Assembly (NCBI GenBank): GCA_023548195.1
Contig: JAJHZJ010000220.1
Location: 813,279 to 877,278, forward strand
Reading direction: 5' to 3'
Length of the DNA stretch: 64,000 nucleotides
Origin: Bettongia penicillata ogilbyi
Taxonomy: Eukaryota; Chordata; Mammalia; Diprotodontia; Potoroidae
Each line of letters opens with the position of its first letter. Position 1 is the stretch's first letter. Shown one piece after another: positions 1 through 9,121 of this stretch. Made by a program: the position numbers and the translations under genes. Below the pieces are notes generated by a model. The model saw only the letters and a program-made list of their open reading frames with translations. It did not search any database and was not told the DNA's origin.

Positions 1-407
1 AGACAGACAAATAGTTCAAATCTAGGGATCCTTGGTCTTTAGTCATGAGGTTCAGAATTAAGGAGGGGTGCTCAGGCCTCCAACAGGTATGAGTCCCTCC
101 TTATTCCATATCTCAGAAGTCAAAATTGATTGGAATCTTTCAACTCTGTTCGTGAAAGCTAAGATTCATCATGAGGGACACTTACTTCTGTCAAAGCACA
201 GGGGTCCCCTCTAGTGTCTTGAGAATCACAACACCAGACCCTGTTTGTTTCAATTCACAGAAGACCATAGGGTGTCTGGTTAGAAATTTAGTCCTAGGTC
301 AGGGTATGTGAGAAAATTACGAAATCTAGAAGAGAGTACTTAAAGATACAGTCAGGTTAGTCATAGAAAACATCAATTTGCCAAATGGAATGAAATTGAA
401 AGTAGAA
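1..407. other. Unassigned sequence
   Basis: No recognisable gene or repeat. The base composition is ordinary for the window and no long open frame is present. It could be the edge of an old LTR or other repeat that I cannot place. Confidence 0.3.
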
Positions 408-553
408 TTTTAATTATAAAAAGTTATGTTATATTTATAATATAATATAACAAAATAAAATATGTAATATAATACAATATTATATTATAAATTATATATT
501 ATAATATGCAATATCATATCACATATAATATAATTATAATATAATTATATAAA
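408..553. repeat. AT-rich low-complexity tract
   Basis: About 145 bases made almost entirely of A and T, with irregular TATAAT/ATATAATA units and short A runs. No coding potential. Confidence 0.85.
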
Positions 554-809
554 AAAATTCTTTAAGAAGCCCATTATGCTTACTGGGCTAATTTCTGTTC
601 TAATCCTTCATAGAAGTTAGAGTAATTGGAGGTACAGAGTGATAGTTGCCATTTATTCAAACACTTCACAGAAGAGAATGGCTTGAGGTCTGAAGTGAAA
701 GGCCTGAAGGGTTAAGGAACATAAAGGAAATGAGTCAGTGAAGGAAAACTAAAACAAGGGTGATTGTCAGGATACTGGATTCATTGATCTACCAGTTATA
801 TTAATAGGA

Positions 810-973
810 TGAGATTTCTTAACCTGAAGTCTGTGAACATGTTCTATTTTTTAAAATAGGTTATGATAACTGTATATAAATATAATTGGTTTCCTTTGTA
901 ATTACATATATTTTAAGCATTTTAAAACAATGTAAGAAAAAGTCCATAGTCTTCATTAGAGTAGTAAATGAAT
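810..973 (-). mobile_element. MER5-like non-autonomous hAT (Charlie) remnant
   Basis: The segment begins with TTTCTTAACCTGAAGTCTGT and runs through 'gataactgtatataaatataattggtttcc' style sequence to AAAGTCCATAGTCTTCA. This is the pattern I recall for MER5/Charlie-type elements, whose two ends both read GGGGTTCTTAACC inward. The orientation is opposite to the copy at 6.3 kb. A CA microsatellite lies directly beyond its end. The family name is from memory and no search was run. Confidence 0.6.
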
Positions 974-977
974 CACA

Positions 978-1026
<49 letters not shown>
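974..1026. repeat. (CA)n microsatellite
   Basis: About 26 CA units with one early ACAT interruption. It generates artefactual open frames of alternating residues on both strands (Thr-His on plus, Cys-Val on minus), which are not genes. Confidence 0.97.
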
Positions 1027-1028
<2 letters not shown>

Positions 1029-1586
1029 ACAAAAGATTTCAAATCCATTCCAAAATGAAGGATCAGAAATCAACATTCTAAGAAGTCAGCCTTGAATAGA
1101 GAGCAACCAGATCTGCTGACCTCTCCATACTCTTAATTATTGTGGGGTATATGAATCACCTTCACACATGAGCTAATTCTTTAGGCCTTTGAAGGTTATA
1201 ACTTTTTCACAGAGGAGAAAAGGTTCTCAGAAGTACCTCCATGTCTCATACATGGTAGAGGTCTAGTGGAACTAAAGTGACTACAGACATGGAAAACGGA
1301 AGTGTTTTAAAAGTGACAAGGCAAGTGGGTTAGGGAGGAAGTTGGAGCACACTCAATATCCAAAGCAGAGGTATCTCTGAATCAAGTGGCATTTAGGGAA
1401 TCTCAAGAAAATCCAAGTCTTCAAGTTTGTTTGTTTTTTTCAATACAATACAATATTTGTAAGAAGACTATCTTACGTCAGCTGCATACTTACTATTGAG
1501 ATAATAATTATACAACTCCTCTCCAGAATATCCAGTCTGTAATCTTGATTCTTTTCTAATATTTAAAAGAAGAAGCTGCTTCCAAA
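1027..1586. other. Unassigned sequence
   Basis: No repeat family or coding signal that I recognise. It ends in an imperfect T-rich and 'caatacaatacaat' stretch just before the next SINE. Confidence 0.3.
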
Positions 1587-1855
1587 GGCAGCTAGGGGTC
1601 ACAATGAGAAACACTGGTCCTGGGGTCAAGAACAGTTGAATTGAAATCCAGCCTCAAAATACTTACTAGCTCTGTTACCCTGGACAAATCAATCTTAGTT
1701 TGCCTGTTTCCTCATCTAAAAAGAGGGGAGTAATAATTGCATCTACCTTGGAGTGTTGCTTTGAGAATTAAATAAGATAATACTTTTAAAGTGCTTAGAA
1801 CAGTGCCTGACATATAATAGTTGTTATGTAAATAGTATTATTATATTACTATAAA
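1587..1855 (+). repeat. CORE-SINE (MIR/THER1-like)
   Basis: Starts AGGCAGCTAGGGGTCACAAT and keeps the tRNA-related head, the CORE ('cttactagctctgttaccctgg', 'tttcctcatctaaaa') and a 3' part reading 'gataatacttttaaagtgcttagaacagtgcctg'. That 3' end is of the L2-related THER1/MIR type rather than the RTE-tailed Mar1 type. Confidence 0.85.
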
Positions 1856-1939
1856 CATGTTTATTTTTAACATAGAGTAAGAAAAATACATAAAAAATCT
1901 AGAGTTGCCCCCTGATCTATCAATACATTTTTTTTTTAA

Positions 1940-2270
1940 GTTGATGCTTAAAAGTTCTAGGTACTATTTTCTATTTTCTAGTAGTCCAAGTACAAAGAAT
2001 AAAACAATCCCTTCTTTTAAGGAACACATAGCTTAATAGGAAGTGTAAGTAGCTATATAAATAAAAACAGCATATTGAAGACACATAAATAGAAATATGT
2101 ACAAGGTACTTAAATGGTAGGAGTCTAGAAGCTGTTGTTGGCAGGGTAGATCAAGAAAAACACCGTGTATTAGATAACCATGCTTGAGCTCCTACATAAG
2201 GAAGAAAGTCTATAATGTGGAGGTAAGGAGAGAATACATTCCAAACATGTACTATAGGGTTAGGAAATAT
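1940..2270 (+). repeat. L2 3'-end remnant
   Basis: The order 'ggtactattt...agtacaaagaataaaacaatccc...aaggaacacatagcttaatagg...gaatacattccaaacatg' follows the 3' tail of L2-class LINEs as I recall it (size-of-stock, 'insertion of a block', 'increment' style motifs). Heavily diverged. Orientation inferred from motif order. Confidence 0.5.
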
Positions 2271-2574
2271 ACTGTTACTTATGAGGAAAAGTCCCATTTG
2301 ACTGAATCTCAGAATGTTGCAAAGGGAATAACGTCCAAAGAAACTGGAAACACAGATTTGCAAGTGAAATGGTGCTTTGAGAAAAGATAACCTCTCAGTG
2401 CTTTAATTTTCTTAGCTGCAAAATGAAGGAACTGAGAAAATCTGTTATGATATGTCTACCCTTACTAGGAGGGAAGCCATTCTATTAAAATGTAATTTTC
2501 TATTTTACTTTTTATTCTAACATATGATTTTTTTTCTAATAGGGATTTTGAGGAAAAGTGCATTGCAAAGGTTG

Positions 2575-2695
2575 ATGTGACATATTAATAAATGATGATT
2601 GACTTTCCTGAAGTCACACGGATTATGTGTCAGGGGCAGCATTAGAACTCACTTCTTTCTGACTCAAGATCCAATATTCTAGTGAATATTCAAGC
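2575..2695 (-). repeat. MIR/CORE-SINE remnant
   Basis: Antisense CORE motifs are visible: TGAAGTCACACGG, 'gcattagaactcac' and 'ttctgactcaagatcca'. A short old fragment. Confidence 0.65.
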
Positions 2696-2829
2696 CTTAC
2701 TATGATTTCAGTGTGGAAGATTTGTAAAAGATGAAATTCACTCTGATTTTTCAGCAACAGTCCTCTTTTCTTTTTACATGTTAGCTCCTAGATATTACAT
2801 TCATTATTAATTGACAATAAAATCACAAG

Positions 2830-3032
2830 TAGAATAATATGGTGTCATGGAAAATATGCTGAATTTGTAATCAGAAAATACAGTTTTTTATCCCACCACT
2901 GGCATTTGAACTTATGTGACTTTGGGGAAGTCTTTTATTTATCAAGGCATCAGTTATTAGTCTATAAAATTAGAGGGCAGAACTAGATGACCTCTTTGAT
3001 CCCTTTTAGACCTAAGTCTATGATTCTACCTA
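2830..3032 (+). repeat. CORE-SINE with 'tctatgattct' tail
   Basis: A SINE head ('atggtgtcatgg'), a weak CORE ('ttgaacttatgtgactttggggaagtc') and a 3' tail 'gatgacctctttgatcccttttagacctaagtctatgattc'. The tail matches a marsupial/MIR-related subtype that also occurs at 38.2 kb. Confidence 0.7.
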
Positions 3033-3167
3033 TCCCTTCCACATAGCAACTTTCCCCATCATTGTTTCAATCTATCACAGGTCAGCAAAAGAAATTAAAT
3101 GACAGTTTTTTAGGAGTTTTATGGAAGTTGCAGGAGACACAAAAATTTTAGAAACTCAGAAATGCAT

Positions 3168-3178
3168 ATATGTATATG

Positions 3179-3209
<31 letters not shown>

Positions 3210-3212
3210 AGT
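3168..3212. repeat. (TA)n(TG)n microsatellite
   Basis: A compound dinucleotide tract: TA units pass directly into TG units. Confidence 0.9.
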
Positions 3213-3834
3213 ATTATATAATGCCACAGAGGAAAAAAGTAAGGAAATCAGCAAAGCTAGAAGATTTCTTCTCTGATACAAAGGGAAGGTCAAAAAATTT
3301 TACCCCGATTTTCCAGCACTCTGTGATGTGGGAGGGATAATTGTATAAGTCCTCCTTGAGAAGTAGTGAGTATAATGAAAAAATGACCATTTTAGCCAAT
3401 TGAACAAAATTCTAACCTGTGTTAACTGGTTAACATTGTGAAATGGACTTGAATATCCTCCACAGTAGATTTACATTGCATATTTTTAATTTAGTATTAT
3501 AGAAGCCCAGTGGCTAGGCTTGTTCACTGCAGTAATCCTTAATATATTCCAAATTATCACAGTTAAGAAAAGAGTTTTAAAGCTGACATTATTATACAAA
3601 ACCTGCTTGAAGTTACAAAAGATCTGCCTTGGTGTTTTAAAATTAGATAGTTTTAGAGTACATTTCTTCTCTTGGAAAAACTGAAACTAGTAACATAGTG
3701 TTTGAAAAGCCATTTTTTTTTTCAGATCTTATTTTGATGCACTGGTGTGGAGACTATACCAATAATTTCGTTGATTTAGAAACCTCCCATTTAAAGAATC
3801 TACCTGTAAGAATACACATTGTCACCTCCTCCAT

Positions 3835-3932
3835 ATCTTAGAAATTTGCCTGTTTTTTAGATAAGTGAAATGACTTACTGAAGGCCACACAAACAGTATG
3901 TGTCAAAGGCAGAATTAGAGGCATTTATGGCT
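3835..3932 (-). repeat. MIR/CORE-SINE remnant
   Basis: Antisense CORE: AAATGACTTACTGAAGGCCA followed by 'cacaaacagtatgtgtcaaaggcagaattag'. Short and old. Confidence 0.65.
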
Positions 3933-3970
3933 ATATGTATCAATCTCCTCTATGACTGGTTACTTTAGGG

Positions 3971-4170
3971 TTGAGACAGCTGATGCCATAGTGGATAGAG
4001 AACTGAGCCTAGAGTCAGGAAGACCTGAGTTCAGACTCAGAAACATGCTAGCTATGTGACCCTGGATAAATCACTTAAATCCGTTTACCTTAGTTTCCTC
4101 AGTTGCAGTAATGGGATAATAATAACACCTAATGTGGAGTATGGTTTTGAGGATCAGATGAGATCAGATC
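3971..4170 (+). repeat. CORE-SINE (THER1-like)
   Basis: A well preserved head (GCCATAGTGGATAGAGAACT, 'gagtcaggaagacctgagttcag') and CORE ('gctagctatgtgaccctggataaatcactt'), then 'aatgggataataataacacc', as in L2-tailed CORE-SINEs. Confidence 0.9.
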
Positions 4171-4194
4171 AGATTTATGGGGAAAACGTATTTA

Positions 4195-4295
4195 GAGTAT
4201 TACCTAGTCAGCAATCCATAAACATTTATTGAGTGTCTATTATGTGTCATTCTACTATGGCACAGAGTAGAAGCTATATAAATACTTATTCTTTC
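4195..4295 (+). repeat. L2-type 3' tail
   Basis: The segment CATTTATTGAGTGTCTATTA with 'tgtgtcattctactatggcacagagtag' is the familiar L2 3'-terminal pattern. Diverged. Confidence 0.55.
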
Positions 4296-5529
4296 CTTCT
4301 CCCCACTTATTACTTTTATATAACGACCCTGTTTCTGACTTTAGTATTACAGCCATTACAGCAGCATGGAACATTAGATATCTTGTCGACCCTTCTCATT
4401 TTCAGCACAAGAAACCAAGTCCCAGAGTGGTGTGATAACTTTTTTATAGTTTTCATACATATCTGAAGAAAAACAAAATCATCTAGTACTAACAAATTCA
4501 GGCTCCTGGGAATAACCTTTAAAAACTTATTTAGAGACAACAGGGAATGACAAAGATACAGCTTCATTACTGGACCTTTGCTAAATCTTTTTCCAGGTTG
4601 GTAGGATTAGTAAGAACTTACTTATGCTGTTGTAATATCTGAGAGACTGGAGTCACTTCTATCCGACCATTAAATATTTTTAAACATTAGAATACTTAGT
4701 TTTATCTCTAGGTTGTCACAGAGGGTGAGAACAAGCTTTGCTACATATTTTGGTGGGAATATTAAATGTCAAATAGTAGGTAAGTAATATATGTATATAA
4801 CTGGAAACAGCAGTAGTTATTAGACTACTTAATATAACTATTTTTTGCATAATTTAAATTAGAAGCAAGCAACTGGAAAGGCCAATGAGCTGTAAAGGTT
4901 TACATATTATGATAAGTCCAAAGTGTTTACAAGATGGATTCTGGTTAATGTGAAAGAAAATCTTAACAAATTGGGTTAGATACCTCAAGGGTCGCTTTGT
5001 TTTTCGTGGCCTGATGAATTTTGGATTGCTGACTATTGAAACTGTCACTTTTATACTTGGTTTAGGAAATTGTCTTTTGTGCCATTTTAGCCAAAAACCT
5101 AAAACTCACATACTTAAAAGTATAGGAATTACCCTTATTCTAAATAAAAGGTTAGAAATGTTAATGGTACACAATCTATTTCAAAAGTAGCATAATTATG
5201 ATTTTTTCTTTTCTATTCATTTTTAGAAATGTTAAAGCAAAAGATATGTGTGTTTATGTATAAAGTTAGAGAAAAAATAGAAAATATCTGTTAATCTCAA
5301 TATATTCTTTCCTCCATACCTCAGGCAATATCAGGTGTCTAGGACAGAACAGTTTTAAAAGTTCGAATGAACACACACACAAACACACACACAAGCACAG
5401 GTGTGTATATGAGACTTTCTCCCTTTCTAATTTTCTTACATAATCCTACAAAATTTTCTCACTAAATCATCCTTTGGTCATGTCACGTATCTGCCTAAAA
5501 CAAAATCAGTTAGTCTCAATTCAAAAAAT
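4296..5529. other. Unassigned sequence
   Basis: No supported gene or family. Only a short CA-rich patch near 5370-5400 stands out. The open frames here are short and without protein-like features. Confidence 0.3.
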
Positions 5530-5735
5530 AACATTTCCATAGTGATTTATATTTTCTAAAAAGCTTTCCTTACATTGACCAGTAAATTTTATCATTTTCA
5601 TTCTGTAGATGAAGATGGAAGTCACAGAAGTGAAATAATTTTCCCATAGTCACAGTTAATAAATAATGGAAACCACACTGAGTCTAAACTCACCATCCTT
5701 TGCTAGGTCTTCCTTTTACTTGATCACACTGCCTT
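5530..5735 (-). repeat. MIR/CORE-SINE remnant
   Basis: Antisense order of MIR: 'tttatcattttcattctgtagatgaag', then 'gaagtgaaataattttcccatagtcacag', then 'taataatggaaaccac'. An old copy. Confidence 0.6.
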
Positions 5736-6304
5736 TAGAATCTTGGTTTTAACAATACATCAAATAATAGAATTTAGACTAACAGAGGATCTTGAATAAT
5801 ATTTAATCTAAAATTCTGATTTAAAATAACAAATCTAAAATTCAGAGGTTAAATGAATTTCATAAGACATCTCAGATAGTTCTATTGATAATAATAATAA
5901 TGATATTATTTCTACATCTCTTTCATATCCTCCCTTTTTATAACTGACACAGCAGTCACTGTAAATCAAACTTTCATCACATTGCAATGAACTTCCAATT
6001 GCTCTCTTTGATTCATCTCTCCACTCTAATATATCTTTCACAATCCCCAAAAATTATTTTCTTAAATATTCAGGTCAGAAAGTGCTATTTTTCACTCCTT
6101 TCCCACCATCAATAAATACCGCTGTGTCTCTATTATGCCCAAAATCAAACGTGCCATGTAAATGTGTTTTCTTTCTCTATTTGACTGGAATTATCATTAC
6201 CCAACGTTACTAACTCCCATATTCCATTTAAAAAAAAAGATATTCTCTGTAAACACTGAAATTCTCACATCATATTAAAACTTGAAGTTATCTTGGTGAT
6301 CATA

Positions 6305-6480
6305 TAGACATGGGGTTCTTAATCTTTTGTGAATTATGAATCATTTGAATAGGCTTGTGAAGACTATAGACATTTCAGAGAAATAAAGTTTTGGGGTCCT
6401 TACATTAAAAAATAGATTACAAAGGCAAACAATAATACTGAGACATGGTAGTCATTTTAAAAAAAATCTCAGAACTCATG
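6305..6480 (+). mobile_element. MER5-like non-autonomous hAT (Charlie) remnant
   Basis: Begins GGGGTTCTTAATCTTTTGTG and continues 'aggcttgtgaagactatagacatttcagag...ttacaaaggcaaacaata'. This is the opposite reading of the copy at 0.8 kb, so both ends of the family are represented in the window. Assignment by recalled MER5/Charlie pattern. Confidence 0.6.
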
Positions 6481-6829
6481 TCAAAAAACCTTATTTCTAA
6501 GCTAATTCTTGTAATAATTGTAAGGTGACTTCCCAGATGAGGGAGCAGAGGAGTAAAAGAGGTACCAAGAGTATAAAACGTAATCAATTATGGAAAAATC
6601 ATGTTTATTTCCACAAAAGAATGGAATTACCAAGCAAGAAAGCAACCTAAAATGCCTCTCATCATTTGAAAGGCTTGTATGCAAACGTCTGTTGGACATT
6701 GCAACAAGACTGCTTTTAGGTATTAGATATTTTACCTTCACTAAGTAAAGTGTGATCCATATCCAGCACCTTCAGGTGCTCCCTCTCTGTGAATTTAGTG
6801 TTTTGATGACCAAACACTGCTTAGTTAAT
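6481..6829. other. Unassigned sequence with a short open frame
   Basis: A plus-strand frame from ATG at 6590 to TAA at 6748 encodes 52 residues of ordinary, non-repetitive composition. I see no family match. Nothing else is recognisable. Confidence 0.3.
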
Positions 6830-7268
6830 TTGGGGTGTACTGGCTAATTTCTTTTTTAAAGACCAACTCTTAAACACAATCCACTCTGGATCTCATTGAC
6901 TGAACAACAGTTAAGTCCTGCCCTGCCCAAGTGTCACTTAATGGTTATTTTTCAGGCTCTTCTAGTTCAGAGGGAATGCAATTTACAACTATTTCTCTTT
7001 TGGCCAGTAAACCTGGGGATCTTCCCCTCCCAGTTTTGTTTTGTTTTTTTTTTAATTAATGAATCCATCCTTTGACTCACTTCTTAGAGAAGCTTAAAAA
7101 AGCCCAGACCTCCTGAATCCTGGGCTGTCTTCTGCTGTCTTTTATCTGTATCTGGCCACTGGATCCAGATGGGACTTTACACAATCATCCCTCGATTAAA
7201 TCAAAGTCAACTGCTTGTCATGCTATCATGTCCCTGATGTCATGGTCCTCTTCAAAAATAAAGGACAA
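6830..7268 (-). repeat. Near full-length marsupial-type SINE (TGTCCTT family)
   Basis: Read on the minus strand it opens GTTTGTCCTTTATTTTTGAA, continues 'gaggaccatgacatca', 'cagttgactttgattta', 'ggatccagtgg', an internal A-rich linker, then 'aagtgacacttgggcagggcaggacttaactgttgttcagtca' and 'gagttggtcttt'. About 440 bp, the most complete copy of this family in the window. Family name not certain. Confidence 0.8.
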
Positions 7269-7269
7269 A

Positions 7270-7744
7270 CTCGAGTCTTTTCCTCTTAGGCAGTGCTACT
7301 GCAACTGCTCCAGTTAACAATAGTCTTTAAAAATAACCTCATTTTGATATCCAAGAGCATAAGATACCAGCTACTTTTTGAGTTCGCACAAAACCCTATA
7401 CTAAAGAAAAAAAGATACATGTGGAAGATGGGGTCCAGGCAAGATGCAAGCATATCTAAGGAGCCATATGCTCACTGGACCAGACAGTGGTGGGGTAGGG
7501 CCAGAGGGAGGGTACCTCATCAATTCCCCAGTGTTTGGAGAGTTGTCTTTAAACCCTGAGACCAGCAAGAAAGAGGATCTTGAGAAGTAACAACTGCCTC
7601 TTTATTTTATCCATGGAGTTGTGCCTCAGCAAAGCCAGTTAAAGGCGTGGTCATGGCCAAGAGGAAACAGGCAAAGGATATCTGCACCTGCTTTGAAGTG
7701 AGTGAATTTGTGTTTAGGATCCCTCCATTACACATTCCTGAAAT
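7270..7744. other. Unassigned sequence
   Basis: No gene or repeat recognised. An 88-codon plus-strand frame ending at 7559 has no protein-like features beyond a basic, Trp-rich end. Confidence 0.3.
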
Positions 7745-8010
7745 TGTTTTACTCTATTTAGACAAACCGTTTACAAAATGTTTTCAGTACAGCAACCTTG
7801 TAAATTAGGTAGTAGAAATATTAACTCCATAGCAAGGAGAAGTAAACTGAGGTCAGAAAAAGTAAAATGCTTCACCTAAGGTTATTATAGTAGTGCTTTA
7901 CAGCAATTTGAACTGATTAACGTAGTCATTGTCTTACACTTATTTATTAAATGTCTACTGTGCAAAACGTACTCCAATGAGGATTTTAAGGGATACTAAG
8001 AATATGACAA
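7745..8010 (-). repeat. MIR/L2-type remnants
   Basis: An antisense MIR-like stretch ('agcaaccttgtaaattaggtagta', 'aagtaaactgaggtcag', 'cttcacctaaggttatt') is followed by an L2-like tail motif 'cacttatttattaaatgtctactgtgcaaaacg'. Both are old; their exact boundaries are unclear. Confidence 0.5.
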
Positions 8011-8091
8011 AATATCTACCCACATTAGACAGACGTGGAATTTAGTCGTGCACACACATTACTCTAACTATTGTTACTCTAAAGTATTGTG

Positions 8092-8215
8092 GTTTTGTTT
8101 GTCCTTCATTCTCGAAGTGGACCATGAGGATGACATGGCTTGCAGTTGACTTTGATTTGAGTGAGGGAGGGCTGTGCAAGGTCATCAACCTCACTTTCTT
8201 CTCCTGAGCCATCAA
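8092..8215 (+). repeat. Truncated SINE (TGTCCTT family)
   Basis: Reads TTTGTCCTTCATTCTCGAAG, 'tggaccatgaggatgacatgg', 'cttgcagttgactttgatttgagtgagggagggctgtgcaaggtcatc'. This is the 5' part of the family found complete at 6.8-7.3 kb. Confidence 0.8.
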
Positions 8216-8344
8216 TACAAAGTATATGATGCCATTCAATAATAGAGGTAGAAAGTAATCTCCTAGTTTAGAGTTGTAAGATGTTTCTTTTGCGATTGAT
8301 TCTGGTGGGGCAGGTGGAAATGGAAAGCAACTGTGAGAAAGTGT

Positions 8345-8502
8345 TCTATACTGTACTATTGAATCCTCACAATAATTTTGCAAAACAGGAAGACAGGTGT
8401 GATTACTGTGGTTTTCAAGATGAAGTAATTGGTTTTTAGAGAAGTGAAGTCACTTGTTCCAGATAACAGATTAATAAAATAGTGTTGAGCAGGACAAGAG
8501 AG
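8345..8502 (-). repeat. MIR/CORE-SINE remnant, interrupted
   Basis: Antisense MIR motifs ('ctattgaatcctcacaataat', 'gagaagtgaagtcacttgttcc', 'acagattaataaaatagtg'). The sequence resumes after the 8516-9108 insertion as 'aagagtaagatcgctatac', so the mini-L1 landed inside this SINE. Confidence 0.6.
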
Positions 8503-8515
8503 GGCAAAAGTTTTA
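8503..8515. repeat. Target-site duplication, left copy
   Basis: GGCAAAAGTTTTA, identical to 9109-9121; flanks the mini-HAL1. Confidence 0.85.
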
Positions 8516-9108
8516 TTTTTTTTAATTTTATTTATTTTTAGTTTTCAACATTGATTTCAACAGCATTTTAAGTTCCAGATTTTCACCCCATTTCTCCCTT
8601 CCCTCCCAGACCAAGGTTACCTGCATTCTGGTTACCCTTTCCTCCCCAGCTGACCACCCTTTTATCATTCTCCTACCCTTATCCCCTTCTCCTTTACTTT
8701 CTTAAAGGGCAAGATAGATTACTATACCCCATTGCCTATATGTATTATCTCCCAGTTGCATGTAAAAACATTTTTTTCTCATTTGTTTTTAAAACTTGAA
8801 GTTCCATATTTTTCCCTTCTTCCTACCCCACCCATTGAGAAGGCAAGTAATTCAATATAGGTTATACATGTTTAGTTATACAAACATTTCCATAATAGTC
8901 ATGTTGTGAGAGAATATATTCCTTCAATCCTATCCCACCTCCTCAATTATTGTCTTGAGCTGGGGATTTGTTTCACTCTGTCACTTTGTGGGTTCTGTAG
9001 CTCTAGAATTTGTTTAGAGTCATTTTTTACAGGTATTTGGAGGGCTTTGGGGGAGGAAGTCATGGAAGTCCCTGCTTTTACTCCACCATCTTGGCTCTGC
9101 CTCTGAAA
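8516..9108 (-). mobile_element. Internally deleted L1/HAL1 derivative ('mini-HAL1')
   Basis: About 590 bp. On the minus strand it starts with the L1/HAL1 5' tip (AGAGCCAAGATGGTGGAGTA, then 'aaaatgactctaaacaaattctagag', also present in the element ending at 62.1 kb). Near 8950 it jumps to the HAL1 3'UTR ('caacatgactattatggaaatg', 'cttgccttctcaatgggtgg', 'gggagggaagggagaaatgg') and ends 'tgttgaaaactaaaaataaataaa'. There is no ORF1 or ORF2. The copies of GGCAAAAGTTTTA at 8503-8515 and 9109-9121 are perfect 13-bp target duplications, so the deleted form was itself mobilised, or was deleted after insertion without losing either end. Confidence 0.85.
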
Positions 9109-9121
9109 GGCAAAAGTTTTA
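9109..9121. repeat. Target-site duplication, right copy
   Basis: GGCAAAAGTTTTA, identical to 8503-8515. Confidence 0.85.

Noticed and set aside
861..1095. Overlapping frames on both strands rich in Cys-Val or Thr-His
   Set aside because: They are translations of the CA microsatellite at 974-1026.
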